A DNA stretch of 64,000 nucleotides from Pseudomonas juntendi (GTDB taxonomy: Bacteria; Pseudomonadota; Gammaproteobacteria; Pseudomonadales; Pseudomonadaceae): the NCBI RefSeq assembly GCF_009932375.1, contig NZ_BLJG01000044.1:57069-121068 (forward strand), read 5' to 3'. This document shows, in pieces, positions 1-7,509 of this stretch. Under the pieces are notes generated by a model, which was given only the letters and a program-made list of their open reading frames with translations, was not told where the DNA came from and searched no databases. Position 1 is the first letter of the stretch; every line of letters starts with the position of its first letter. The position numbers and the translations under genes are program-made.

Positions 1-14
1 TGTTGCTCGGACAT
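1..14 (-). CDS. Start of the next ICE transfer gene (TIGR03750-type expected), cut by the window edge
   Basis: An ATG followed by codons for Ser, Glu and Gln runs off the left edge. A GAGGA Shine-Dalgarno sequence lies about six bases upstream, just after the stop of the TIGR03745 gene. In PFGI-1-class elements the next gene in this order encodes a TIGR03750 conjugal transfer membrane protein. Identity here rests on synteny only, because just four residues are visible. Confidence 0.45.
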
Positions 15-27
15 GGCCCGTCCTCGC

Positions 28-387
28 TTACAGGATGCCGGTGGCTTCGGTGAGCAGCCAGATGCCGATCACGAGCAGGACAGCGCCGATGGCGACCGTG
101 AGGCCGAACTGGCCCCAGGTCTTGCGGCCGGTGTGGATTTCCGCGTAGGTGCCGTAGGCGTGGTAGCACACGCCAATAAACATCGACGCCACCACCAAGA
201 GGGCCACGAGCATGATGATGTCGTAGCCGTAGTTCCTGATCGTGTCCATGATGCCGCTGCCGGCGCCGCGGGTCGGGTTTTCCAATTGCGGCAGACCTTG
301 CGCGAACGACAGCGCGGGCAGCGCAACGGTACCCAGCGCCACAGCGGCGCGTTGGGCAAAACGAGTAGAGAGGATGCGGTTTTGCAT
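28..387 (-). CDS. TIGR03745-family ICE membrane protein
   Basis: This 119-residue protein has an N-terminal signal-like segment (residues about 8-30, ending ALSFAQ), a short polar stretch, and two hydrophobic helices (about 53-75 and 95-115). That layout fits the small inner-membrane protein TIGR03745 of the genomic-island type IV secretion system. The ATG at 387 is preferred over a TTG two codons upstream because AAGGG is correctly spaced before it. It sits tightly in the transfer operon between TIGR03758 and TIGR03750 genes. Its exact role in the mating pore is unknown; by size and topology it resembles a VirB2/VirB3-like component (inference). Confidence 0.85.
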   Translation of the reverse strand: MQNRILSTRFAQRAAVALGTVALPALSFAQGLPQLENPTRGAGSGIMDTIRNYGYDIIMLVALLVVASMFIGVCYHAYGTYAEIHTGRKTWGQFGLTVAIGAVLLVIGIWLLTEATGIL

Positions 388-403
388 GGTCAAACCCTTC
401 AGG

Positions 404-637
404 TCAGGAGAGGAGGAAGAAGGTCAGCACGAGGTACATCGCGATGAAGCGGATGCAGACGCCGAGGAACTGGCGTTGGTTGAGGCGGTTCTCGGCCCAC
501 CCCACGTAGGCCGTTCGGATGGCCCAGACGCCCCAGACGAGCAGAACCGCGAACACGACGCCGACCAGGACGGTCGCCATCGCGGCCGGCGCGATGCCGC
601 TGTTGGCTTGAAATGCCGAGACTTGGGCACCGTTCAT
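404..637 (-). CDS. TIGR03758-family ICE membrane protein
   Basis: A 77-residue protein with two hydrophobic helices (about residues 18-40 and 57-76) separated by a short basic loop. Size, topology and position between the RAQPRD and TIGR03745 genes match the TIGR03758 (PFL_4701-like) family of PFGI-1-class elements. Its start overlaps the stop of the RAQPRD gene by 4 bp, so translation is probably coupled. Likely an inner-membrane part of the conjugation apparatus; the biochemical role is not known. Confidence 0.85.
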   Translation of the reverse strand: MNGAQVSAFQANSGIAPAAMATVLVGVVFAVLLVWGVWAIRTAYVGWAENRLNQRQFLGVCIRFIAMYLVLTFFLLS

Positions 638-1017
638 GGTCTGCCCTGCGCAGTCGTCGGCAGCGATGGCGGGGCGGCCCGCTCGGTGCGGTACTCGCCA
701 GTCAGTTCGAAAAGGTCGCGCGGCTGGGCGCGCGACGGTGTGAGATAGGCCTGGATGCCGGCGCGCACGCGCGCCAGGTCAGCCAGCAGTTGCGGGTAAT
801 CGAAGTGATAGCGCTCGCCCGGCTGGATGGGAACCTGTGCAGCGCCGCCCGCGACGGTGCGCTCCAGCGCATCGAGCTGGCGCAGCGCAGCGACCAGCTC
901 CTGGCGCTGTGCCGGGGATTCGGCCAACGCCATCGAAGACTGCCCCAGCAGCAGGGCAGTCACGAGAAAAGTGGGCACGCCGCGATACGCGGCGCGCAGC
1001 CAGATCGGAGCCAACAT
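634..1017 (-). CDS. RAQPRD-family ICE protein (TIGR01690)
   Basis: A 127-residue exported protein. The N-terminal hydrophobic segment (about residues 10-32, ending SMALAE) looks like a signal peptide, and the family-naming motif RAQPRD is present near residue 97 within PSRAQPRDLFELTGEYR. The family is found only in conjugative elements and is thought to be periplasmic; its function is not established. It is coupled to the downstream TIGR03758 gene by a 4-bp overlap. Confidence 0.9.
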   Translation of the reverse strand: MLAPIWLRAAYRGVPTFLVTALLLGQSSMALAESPAQRQELVAALRQLDALERTVAGGAAQVPIQPGERYHFDYPQLLADLARVRAGIQAYLTPSRAQPRDLFELTGEYRTERAAPPSLPTTAQGRP

Positions 1018-1115
1018 CGCGCCATTCCTGTGTGATCAGCAATGGCTTGATCGTGGCGATCAGAGGCGTATCAGGCCGCAAACAATAAGAACCTGCGGAT
1101 GACCGGATTGATGGC

Positions 1116-1865
1116 CTAGAGATACTTCTTGAAGCTCCCTGCAGTCAGGCTCACGGCCAGCCCCAGCAAGCCGGCGCTGGGCAGCAGGATCAGCAGCGGA
1201 TGCACCGAGATCGGTAGCGCCAGGTACGTCACCCAAGGCAGCACGGCCAGCGGCATCAGACTGGCTTTCGCTCGGTGGTAGATGAAGCCGGATTCGCGGC
1301 CCGCGCCGAACCGGCGAACGTCACGCCTCACCAAGCCGTCGATCAAACCAACAAACGCTGCTGTGAAGATCAGCGGCAGCGTGAGCGCCAGGACCAGCAG
1401 GCGCACGAGGAAAGTAAGCGTCGTGAAGGCTGCGGCGATCAAGTAACTCTCCGTCCAGACATAGACCTGACTGATGAAGTAGCGGAAGTTCCGCGCTTGC
1501 CCCTGGCTGGGCGCACGGGCGCGCTCGGCGGTCTGGCTCATGCGCTCCAGCAGCCCCGATCGCACGAACACCCATTCGTAGCCAGTGTCCACCAACTCAT
1601 GCGCCGTGCGCCCCGGCTCCTGCACGACTACGCTGCGCGTGAAGTGGTTGGACAGGTGCCCCAGCTCGTACTGCAACATTTGCTGAGAGTGCTGCCAGCC
1701 TTGATCCTTCCAGAACAGGTGCATGCCGATGCACTCCATCAGGATAGAGAACAGCAGCGAGCCGACCAGCACCCCGAGCAGCCGGAACGGCAAGGTAATG
1801 GTGCCGACGATCAGGCCCTGGCGACGGTTCTGCTCACGCTGCGCAGTCGAGGCGGCGTCGCTCAT
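1116..1865 (-). CDS. TIGR03747-family ICE membrane protein
   Basis: A 249-residue polytopic membrane protein with an N-terminal helix (about 24-48), a soluble middle, and several C-terminal hydrophobic segments (about 137-230). Location directly after traD and before RAQPRD matches TIGR03747 in PFGI-1-class ICEs. Its start overlaps the traD stop by 4 bp, implying translational coupling with the coupling protein. The role is unknown; association with TraD at the inner membrane is an inference from gene order. Confidence 0.85.
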   Translation of the reverse strand: MSDAASTAQREQNRRQGLIVGTITLPFRLLGVLVGSLLFSILMECIGMHLFWKDQGWQHSQQMLQYELGHLSNHFTRSVVVQEPGRTAHELVDTGYEWVFVRSGLLERMSQTAERARAPSQGQARNFRYFISQVYVWTESYLIAAAFTTLTFLVRLLVLALTLPLIFTAAFVGLIDGLVRRDVRRFGAGRESGFIYHRAKASLMPLAVLPWVTYLALPISVHPLLILLPSAGLLGLAVSLTAGSFKKYL

Positions 1866-4045
1866 GGCGCGGCCTCTTCGCTGGCCGTGCCGCCCGTGTC
1901 GGTGATGGGTGTGGCGATGGCCGCCTCATCGAGCAGGTCGTTCGGCAAGGCCGCGTCCTGCAAGACCGGGGAGCTGGTGAACTCCCACCACTGCGTGGCC
2001 TCGCTGTAGCTCTGGCGCATGTGTCCGGCCAGTTGCTGCAAGTCCGCCGGCATCACTTCATCCGGGTCTGGCGCGGGCAACGGCATGCGAACCTTCCAAA
2101 GCTGGCCACCCTGCAGCAGCGCGAAGCACTGGCCTTTGGGCAGGCCGACGACGTGCGATGGCTCGATCATCGGCACGCTGGACATGCTGATGCGATCCTG
2201 GGTGTTTGACGTAAAGTCTGTCGCTCCACGAATGTCGGAGTTGTCGGTCGCGCCGCTGACGATGGTGGTCGTATAGACCTCGACCTTCGGCAATTGCCGG
2301 GTCAGCAATTCAGCGGTAGCCGTCTCGCGCACGCGCAGCATGAACAGGTTGTTGAAGTTGCCGATCACCTGACCGGCCTTCGCGCGGTTGCCGATGCGGG
2401 CCTCGATGTCCGAGAGGGTCTGCGTGTACGCGGTGACTTGCAGTCCAGCGCCGCCGCCCTTGTTGATCAGCGGGACGAACTCGTCGCCCATCAACTCGTT
2501 GAACTCATCGGCATGGACGTTGATCGGCACGCGCGTACCAGCCGATGCGCCCGGCAGGCCGTCGTCGATCCCGTGCTTGTAGATGTGGCCGGCGACCGAA
2601 ACCAAGTCGGAGAACATGGAATTGCCGACCGCCGCAGCGACCTCGGCATCGGACAGCGCATCGAGGCCGACATAGACCACGGCGCGCTTTCGGATCACCT
2701 GCATCCAATCGAAGATCGGGCGTGGGTCGGCCAGGTCGGAGTAGTTCGGAGCCAGAAGCTGGGCGATCTTGCCGCTGGTGAGCTTCTCCAGCAGCGGCAG
2801 CAGCGATGCGACGATCTTGTCGAAGTAGGTCTTGTCGTAGCGCACTGCCGAGCGCAGGCCGTCGAGCACCGGGTCGTAGTTGCGCGCCTGCGAGAGGTAC
2901 TGCTCCAGCGCCACCACGCGCTTTTCGCGCCCGATCATGTTGCGCGGGATGTTCTTCTCGTTGAGCTTGGCCTCAATCTGGACGATCACCTCCCATGCCT
3001 TGGGCTCGGTCTTGGCGAAGTAGTGCTGGGCATATTCGATGAACAGCGCGTCAATGTTGATCACATGGCGCTGGATCAGCATGTAGTCCGGGCGCTGCCC
3101 CAGTTCCACCAGGGCGCGGGCGATGATGTTGACGAAGCGCCACGCAAACTCGCGAAATGCCGCGCTGTTGCCTTCGCCGGAGAGCTGCCCTGCAACACGG
3201 GTGGCCACCTCGCTGATGCGCCCAAAGCGGCCCACGGCGTTGTAGCGCGCGGAAATGTCCGGCCAGCCCAAATGGAAGACATAGAACTCGCCATCGCGGC
3301 CCGCACGCTTGGCCTCGACGTACACCCGTTTCAAAAGATCGGCGTCGCCCTTGGGGTCGATGACGATGACGACCTCGTGCTCGCCGTCGGCGTTCTTGCG
3401 CCGGATGTCCTGGGTCACGAACAACTCGGCCAACCGCGTCTTGCCCACGCGCGTGGTGCCCAGCACCAGCGAATGCCCGACGCGCTCACCCAGCGGCAGG
3501 CTGACGTCCACCTCATCGGGTTCGATGCCGTGCAGGCGCGGCAGGCCGCCCACAGGCGGCAGCGGGCGCACCGGGTTGAAAGGCACATCCCAGCCCGTGA
3601 GCGCAGGCAGCCGGGACAGCGGGAACGGCGCGAACTCCAGCCGTTCCTCCAGCCTGCGCGCCAGCCGGTAAGCCGGCGTTGGTTCGACGTAGCGGCGAAA
3701 TTCCGGTCGGTACGTCTGCATCAGCCTATGGGTGTGTTTCTGCTCCCACAGAAACCCCCGCCCGACGAACAGACGCTGCTGGCTGACCGGCACGTCCTTG
3801 CTGGTCATCACGTAGCGCGGCAAGCGGCGAATGTTACGCCGGTAGCGCAGGATGACGCGGGCATCGCGGTAGCGAATGGCACCGTAGGCGCAGAACGCCA
3901 GCGCACTGCCGACGCCCATTGCGGGGCTCAGCGCGAGCGACCACGGGGCCACCAGGGACAGAAACGCGGCGCCTGCACACGCCGCGACGGTATAGAACTC
4001 CACCGCTGGGCGCAGCAAAACCTCGACCGGCTGTTTCCCCGACAT
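1862..4045 (-). CDS. traD: Type IV conjugative coupling ATPase TraD (TIGR03743)
   Basis: A 727-residue VirD4/TraD-like coupling protein that delivers the relaxase-DNA complex to the secretion channel. Two hydrophobic segments lie near residues 18-55, followed by the cytoplasmic ATPase. Walker A is seen as GTTRVGKTRLAE (about residue 193) and Walker B as VVIVIDPKGD (about 223). The length is normal for the ICE/GI-type family. It lies between TIGR03765 and TIGR03747 genes in the expected order. No defect is visible, so the element is probably transfer-competent at this step. Confidence 0.95.
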   Translation of the reverse strand: MSGKQPVEVLLRPAVEFYTVAACAGAAFLSLVAPWSLALSPAMGVGSALAFCAYGAIRYRDARVILRYRRNIRRLPRYVMTSKDVPVSQQRLFVGRGFLWEQKHTHRLMQTYRPEFRRYVEPTPAYRLARRLEERLEFAPFPLSRLPALTGWDVPFNPVRPLPPVGGLPRLHGIEPDEVDVSLPLGERVGHSLVLGTTRVGKTRLAELFVTQDIRRKNADGEHEVVIVIDPKGDADLLKRVYVEAKRAGRDGEFYVFHLGWPDISARYNAVGRFGRISEVATRVAGQLSGEGNSAAFREFAWRFVNIIARALVELGQRPDYMLIQRHVINIDALFIEYAQHYFAKTEPKAWEVIVQIEAKLNEKNIPRNMIGREKRVVALEQYLSQARNYDPVLDGLRSAVRYDKTYFDKIVASLLPLLEKLTSGKIAQLLAPNYSDLADPRPIFDWMQVIRKRAVVYVGLDALSDAEVAAAVGNSMFSDLVSVAGHIYKHGIDDGLPGASAGTRVPINVHADEFNELMGDEFVPLINKGGGAGLQVTAYTQTLSDIEARIGNRAKAGQVIGNFNNLFMLRVRETATAELLTRQLPKVEVYTTTIVSGATDNSDIRGATDFTSNTQDRISMSSVPMIEPSHVVGLPKGQCFALLQGGQLWKVRMPLPAPDPDEVMPADLQQLAGHMRQSYSEATQWWEFTSSPVLQDAALPNDLLDEAAIATPITDTGGTASEEAAP

Positions 4046-4049
4046 GGCT

Positions 4050-4598
4050 TCATTGCTCGATGCCGGTGGCTGTGATCAGCACCGGGTAATGCCGCAGACC
4101 CAGGCGCTCGGCCAGGTCGTCGCCGGCCACAGGCGCAAGGGGCATGCCGGGCACCAGGGTGCGCAGCCGTGCCAGGCCCTGCACGGTCTCGACGTTAACC
4201 ACCAGACCCACCGCGCCGCGCTCGCGCAGCGATGTTGCCTGGCTGCGCAGCCAGGCGTGGGACGCCGCGTCGTCGCCGACGACCACGAAAGGCCGCAGGC
4301 CCGGTGCCTCGATCACCCGCCGCGCGACGGTGCCAGGCGTGAGCTTGGCACTGCGCACCGGCAACATCGCGGCCTCGTCCATGGGCGTGGCGGGCACCGG
4401 GAGCATCGGGATGGGCGGTCGGGCCGGGGCATCGGCGCGCGGCTGAAGGTTCAGAGCCTCGTAGTACGGCAGCGCCGACGTGCCGCCACGGTCTTCGACC
4501 ACAATCAGCGGCTCTCCGGCACGCGAGGCCAGCGGCAGAGCCGCCAGCAGCACGAGCAGGCACTTCAGTGTGAGGTTGGCCAGAGGGAACTTCGTCAT
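4050..4598 (-). CDS. TIGR03765-family ICE exported protein
   Basis: A 182-residue protein with a clear signal peptide (residues 1-27, MTKFPLANLTLKCLLVLLAA onward). The mature part is rich in Ala, Arg and Val. It corresponds to the PFL_4695-like TIGR03765 family of integrating conjugative elements. Its start overlaps the transglycosylase stop by 4 bp (ATGA), and traD follows after 4 bp. It is probably periplasmic; no enzymatic motif is visible. Confidence 0.85.
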   Translation of the reverse strand: MTKFPLANLTLKCLLVLLAALPLASRAGEPLIVVEDRGGTSALPYYEALNLQPRADAPARPPIPMLPVPATPMDEAAMLPVRSAKLTPGTVARRVIEAPGLRPFVVVGDDAASHAWLRSQATSLRERGAVGLVVNVETVQGLARLRTLVPGMPLAPVAGDDLAERLGLRHYPVLITATGIEQ

Positions 4599-5200
4599 GG
4601 GGATGTCTCCAGGTGCGCGGCGAGGGCCGCAGCGATTGGGCGCGTGCCCTGCACACGGGCAAGGTGGCGCGACACGCTGCGCCGGTAACGGGCGGCAGGT
4701 TCTCCGCCCGCAGGACGGTGGTAGCGACCGATTGCCAGTAACCAGTCCTCGCCAGTGGTGTGCTGCTCCTTCAGGATTTCAGCGGCGATGGCGAGGTTGC
4801 TGTATGGGTCGAGCAGGTCGCACGGGCTGGCGTAGCGCTGCTGGTGGTAGCCGAGGTTGATCTGACCCAGGCCCGCGTCGATGCGCGTGTGCGACGTGGA
4901 GCGCATCGCCTGCTGCAAACCGGCGCAGGCGTCGGCACGGGTGGCGAAGCGGTGAGACTGACCGGCGACGTTGAGCGACCACGGCCACGGGACGATGCGT
5001 CCATTGCGTCGGATGCCGCTCTCTTGCAAGGCCACGGCGTAGAGCACCGACGAGGGGATGCCCGCGCGCTGTGCGGCAAGCTGGTAAGCCGGTGGCGGAA
5101 GCTCCTGGGCATGGGCGGCGCAGGCGCACAGGCCCGCCGCGATCACCAGTGCGCGCAAGCACTGCGAAACGGAGGTGGCCGCTACGGCTGGCGCTGCCAT
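4595..5200 (-). CDS. Lytic transglycosylase (SLT-type) of the ICE transfer operon
   Basis: A 201-residue exported muramidase-like protein. After a signal peptide (about residues 1-31, ending ACAAHA) comes an SLT fold with the catalytic Glu in YAVALQESG (about residue 56) and the conserved GLGQINLGY segment. Such enzymes open peptidoglycan locally for pilus or channel assembly. The ATG at 5200 is chosen over one 20 codons upstream because it begins a proper signal peptide and gives only a 19-bp overlap with the preceding gene. Confidence 0.9.
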   Translation of the reverse strand: MAAPAVAATSVSQCLRALVIAAGLCACAAHAQELPPPAYQLAAQRAGIPSSVLYAVALQESGIRRNGRIVPWPWSLNVAGQSHRFATRADACAGLQQAMRSTSHTRIDAGLGQINLGYHQQRYASPCDLLDPYSNLAIAAEILKEQHTTGEDWLLAIGRYHRPAGGEPAARYRRSVSRHLARVQGTRPIAAALAAHLETSP

Positions 5201-5919
5201 TGACCGTTCACCTCGCGCACGACCGCAGGAAGGTCTCCGGGCAAGCTCAGCGACAGCCACCGCCCGCCATCATGGTTGAGCGTGATGCCACCGCTGCGCA
5301 CGCGCGCCGGATCGACGTTCGCGCGCTTGGCCCAGTCGCGGATACGTGTGTCGTCCTGGCGGCTGCCGACCATGTACAGGTCGAACTCGGTACCAGAGGA
5401 TTGCAGGCGCTGCACGATTTGCCCGCAGGCCGCGCAGCCGTCCTTGATGAACACTGCCGTGCGGCCTGAACCGCGCAAGGGATTGGCGCTTGTGCCGGTG
5501 TCGGACTTGTCGTCAGGCAGGTTCACCCGCTGCATGCCGGGATTCAGGCGCTGCCAGGCCTCGTCGTAGGCACGCTGGTAGGCGAGCAGCTTCTCGACAC
5601 GGCGTGCCTCGATCTGCACCTGCAGCTCTGCGTAGCGGAGCCGTTCCTCGTCGGTGCGCGCCTCGATGCCCAGGGCGGACAGCGGGTCCAGGTTGGGCGA
5701 GTAGATGCCCAGCGGCCCGTCCATCAGTTCGCGATAGCGCGCCCACTCTTGCGGTTGCAGGCCCCAGTTGCTTGCCACACGGTCGTTCAAGGCGCGAGTG
5801 ACCAGCGGACGCTCCTGGCTCTGGGTATTGCCGGCGGGAGCCGTGTCCGGCTGCTGCGCCCAGGTGGGCAACTGGGCAGACGCGAGCAGAAGCGCGGAAA
5901 GGATGATAGCGGGCTTCAT
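5182..5919 (-). CDS. TIGR03759-family ICE protein with a thioredoxin-like C-terminal domain
   Basis: A 245-residue exported protein with a signal peptide ending LPTWAQ. The middle is helical and charged. The C-terminal third reads as a thioredoxin-like fold with a CxxC pair (DGCAACGQ, about residue 165), followed by a strand-helix pattern and a glycine-rich end. It matches TIGR03759 (PFL_4693-like) by position between the transglycosylase and the coiled-coil gene. A periplasmic redox or disulfide role in mating-pore assembly is inferred from the CxxC. Confidence 0.8.
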   Translation of the reverse strand: MKPAIILSALLLASAQLPTWAQQPDTAPAGNTQSQERPLVTRALNDRVASNWGLQPQEWARYRELMDGPLGIYSPNLDPLSALGIEARTDEERLRYAELQVQIEARRVEKLLAYQRAYDEAWQRLNPGMQRVNLPDDKSDTGTSANPLRGSGRTAVFIKDGCAACGQIVQRLQSSGTEFDLYMVGSRQDDTRIRDWAKRANVDPARVRSGGITLNHDGGRWLSLSLPGDLPAVVREVNGQWQRQP

Positions 5920-5933
5920 GTCGTGTCCTCAGC

Positions 5934-6575
5934 TCAAGGGATCGCCACGCGACGGGTCTGGTCGCCGGCCTGAAACACGGCGGAGTTGCCCTCGACCGCC
6001 TGAAAGCGCCATGGGCCGAGCGAATCGCCGGGCAGCAGCACCTCAAGCTGGTTGGGCGTGTAGTACCCGGCGCTCGGCGCAACGGACAGGCTGCGTTGAC
6101 CAGCGCGAAGCTCGGCACCGACGATGCGAAATGGCAGTGGCGGCGGTTCTGGTTTGGCGGTGGGCCTGCTCGGTGAGCGCGGCTGAGCGGGTGCTGCGGC
6201 GCGCGCAACGGTCTGGCGCGTCTTGATTTGCTCGACCTCGGTGCGCAGCGCCTGAAGGTCTTCGGCAGCGGCATAGCCACTCAGCGTTTTCTCGACCTGA
6301 GCAGCGCGCGCTTCCAGGAGTTCGCGGGTGTCTTTGAGGTCAGCCGCCGTTGCGACGGCTGGACGCTGCTGGATGGCCCCAATGGCCTCGGCCAGGCTCG
6401 CCGCCTGCGCTTCGAGACGTTGCAGGCGGGAATCAAGCCGCTTCTGGTCGGCCTGCTCGTTCACCGCCTGGTAGCCGAGAGCGACGAAAACGCTAAGACT
6501 GATCAGCCAGAGCCACATCAGGCTTTGCAACACCACGGCGGTGATCGGGCGGCGGGGAGACTGCGCGGCATTCAT
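5934..6575 (-). CDS. ICE membrane-anchored coiled-coil protein of unknown function
   Basis: A 213-residue protein with one N-terminal transmembrane helix (about residues 13-36). A long heptad-like helical region (about 38-125) follows, then a Pro-rich linker near PSRPTAKPEPPP and a small C-terminal beta-rich domain. It lies between pilL2 and TIGR03759 in the usual PFGI-1-class order. The layout suggests a bitopic periplasmic scaffold. I do not recognise a named family beyond its conserved ICE position. Confidence 0.75.
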   Translation of the reverse strand: MNAAQSPRRPITAVVLQSLMWLWLISLSVFVALGYQAVNEQADQKRLDSRLQRLEAQAASLAEAIGAIQQRPAVATAADLKDTRELLEARAAQVEKTLSGYAAAEDLQALRTEVEQIKTRQTVARAAAPAQPRSPSRPTAKPEPPPLPFRIVGAELRAGQRSLSVAPSAGYYTPNQLEVLLPGDSLGPWRFQAVEGNSAVFQAGDQTRRVAIP

Positions 6576-7150
6576 GGCTGGCCCCCCGAAACCGAAGGCA
6601 TCAGCGGAAACGTCTGCACCGCCTCGGCAGCAGACGGCTCGTGTGCGTGCTCGGCGGTCGCACTGCCTCCAGGCTGCTCAAAGCAAATCTGTCGTGCCCG
6701 TTCATCCGCATGCAGTTCCCAGGCCGGACCAGCCAGGGTGAGCAGCGCATCGCGCAAGGTCATGGGGCCAAGATGCAGGTGCGCCGCCGGCAGCGGGAGC
6801 GCATACAACTCGGTCACGGCGCGAGGCGTCTCGCAAAGCTGGTAGCCGCTGCGTTTGAGCACATGCCGCAGGCCATCGCCCACCGTGGTGCGGGTGTCCT
6901 CGGGCATGGACACGTCGATGGTCTGCAACAGCAAGTCACGCTGCGCCGCCGTGGGTGCCAGCTCGACCAGCGTGTAGCGGCCATAGCGCACGACGGGAAT
7001 GAACTCGGGTGCCTCGGGTTCGAGAGCGGAGGAGACGCCTTCTATGGCGTCTGGCACCAGCGGCGCGGTGGTGGTCGCGCAGCCGCTGGCCAGCGCTGCG
7101 GCCAGGAGACCAGCGCCGACCAGACGTCGGGATACATAGGTTGCGGGCAT
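6572..7150 (-). CDS. PilL2-like lipoprotein (PFGI-1-class ICE type IV pilus protein)
   Basis: A 192-residue lipoprotein with a lipobox in AAALASGC (Cys at about residue 24). A VRYGRYTLVEL segment follows, then a domain resembling the PilL N-terminal / TcpQ-like region seen in ICE type IV pilus proteins. The ATG at 7150 is preferred over one 14 codons upstream because it directly begins the signal peptide. It overlaps the following gene by 4 bp and is the first gene of the visible transfer operon. Confidence 0.8.
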   Translation of the reverse strand: MPATYVSRRLVGAGLLAAALASGCATTTAPLVPDAIEGVSSALEPEAPEFIPVVRYGRYTLVELAPTAAQRDLLLQTIDVSMPEDTRTTVGDGLRHVLKRSGYQLCETPRAVTELYALPLPAAHLHLGPMTLRDALLTLAGPAWELHADERARQICFEQPGGSATAEHAHEPSAAEAVQTFPLMPSVSGGQP

Positions 7151-7509
7151 GGCATCGGCTCTTCTGTTGCGATGCCGATACCTTGGCGGCACGGTGCCGT
7201 GCGGTCAGCCAGGAATGCGAACTGGGTGGTGCCCGGTTTCAGGGGCGACCCGGATGCCTACTGCGTATCGTCCAGGCGGTACAGACGCACCCGTTGTTGC
7301 GCACAACCAGTAGCTCATGGATCAATAGGCGGATTTGCAGTTAAGCCGCAATATGGGACGAAAAACGGTGTACTTCGCGAATCAATTGCAGGGTGGCTGC
7401 CGTAGCACGCCAAAGAAAAAACGCAGCCCCGCCCACGAAGAACGCGAGTGGGGCTGCAAGTTGTGAACAATAGAAAGCCGGCGGCGCTAGGCCGGCGATG
7501 GCGTGGAAA
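7151..7509. other. 359-bp intergenic region upstream of the transfer operon
   Basis: No coding sequence is supported here. It contains the helicase terminator (separate entry), a GCCGGC inverted repeat about 7475-7495, and presumably the promoter of the pilL2-traD operon read leftward. No convincing -35/-10 pair could be picked out by eye. Confidence 0.6.
7413..7457 (-). terminator. Intrinsic terminator after the SNF2-like helicase
   Basis: Read on the minus strand, GCAGCCCC pairs with GGGGCTGC 19 bases later and is followed by CG and a run of six T. The hairpin lies about 50 bp past the helicase stop. Confidence 0.8.

Noticed and set aside
2294..4075. A 593-codon plus-strand open frame antisense to traD
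   Set aside because: It lies wholly over a clear TraD gene, its protein is His/Arg/Val-rich in a way typical of GC-rich shadow frames, and it has no supported start or motif.
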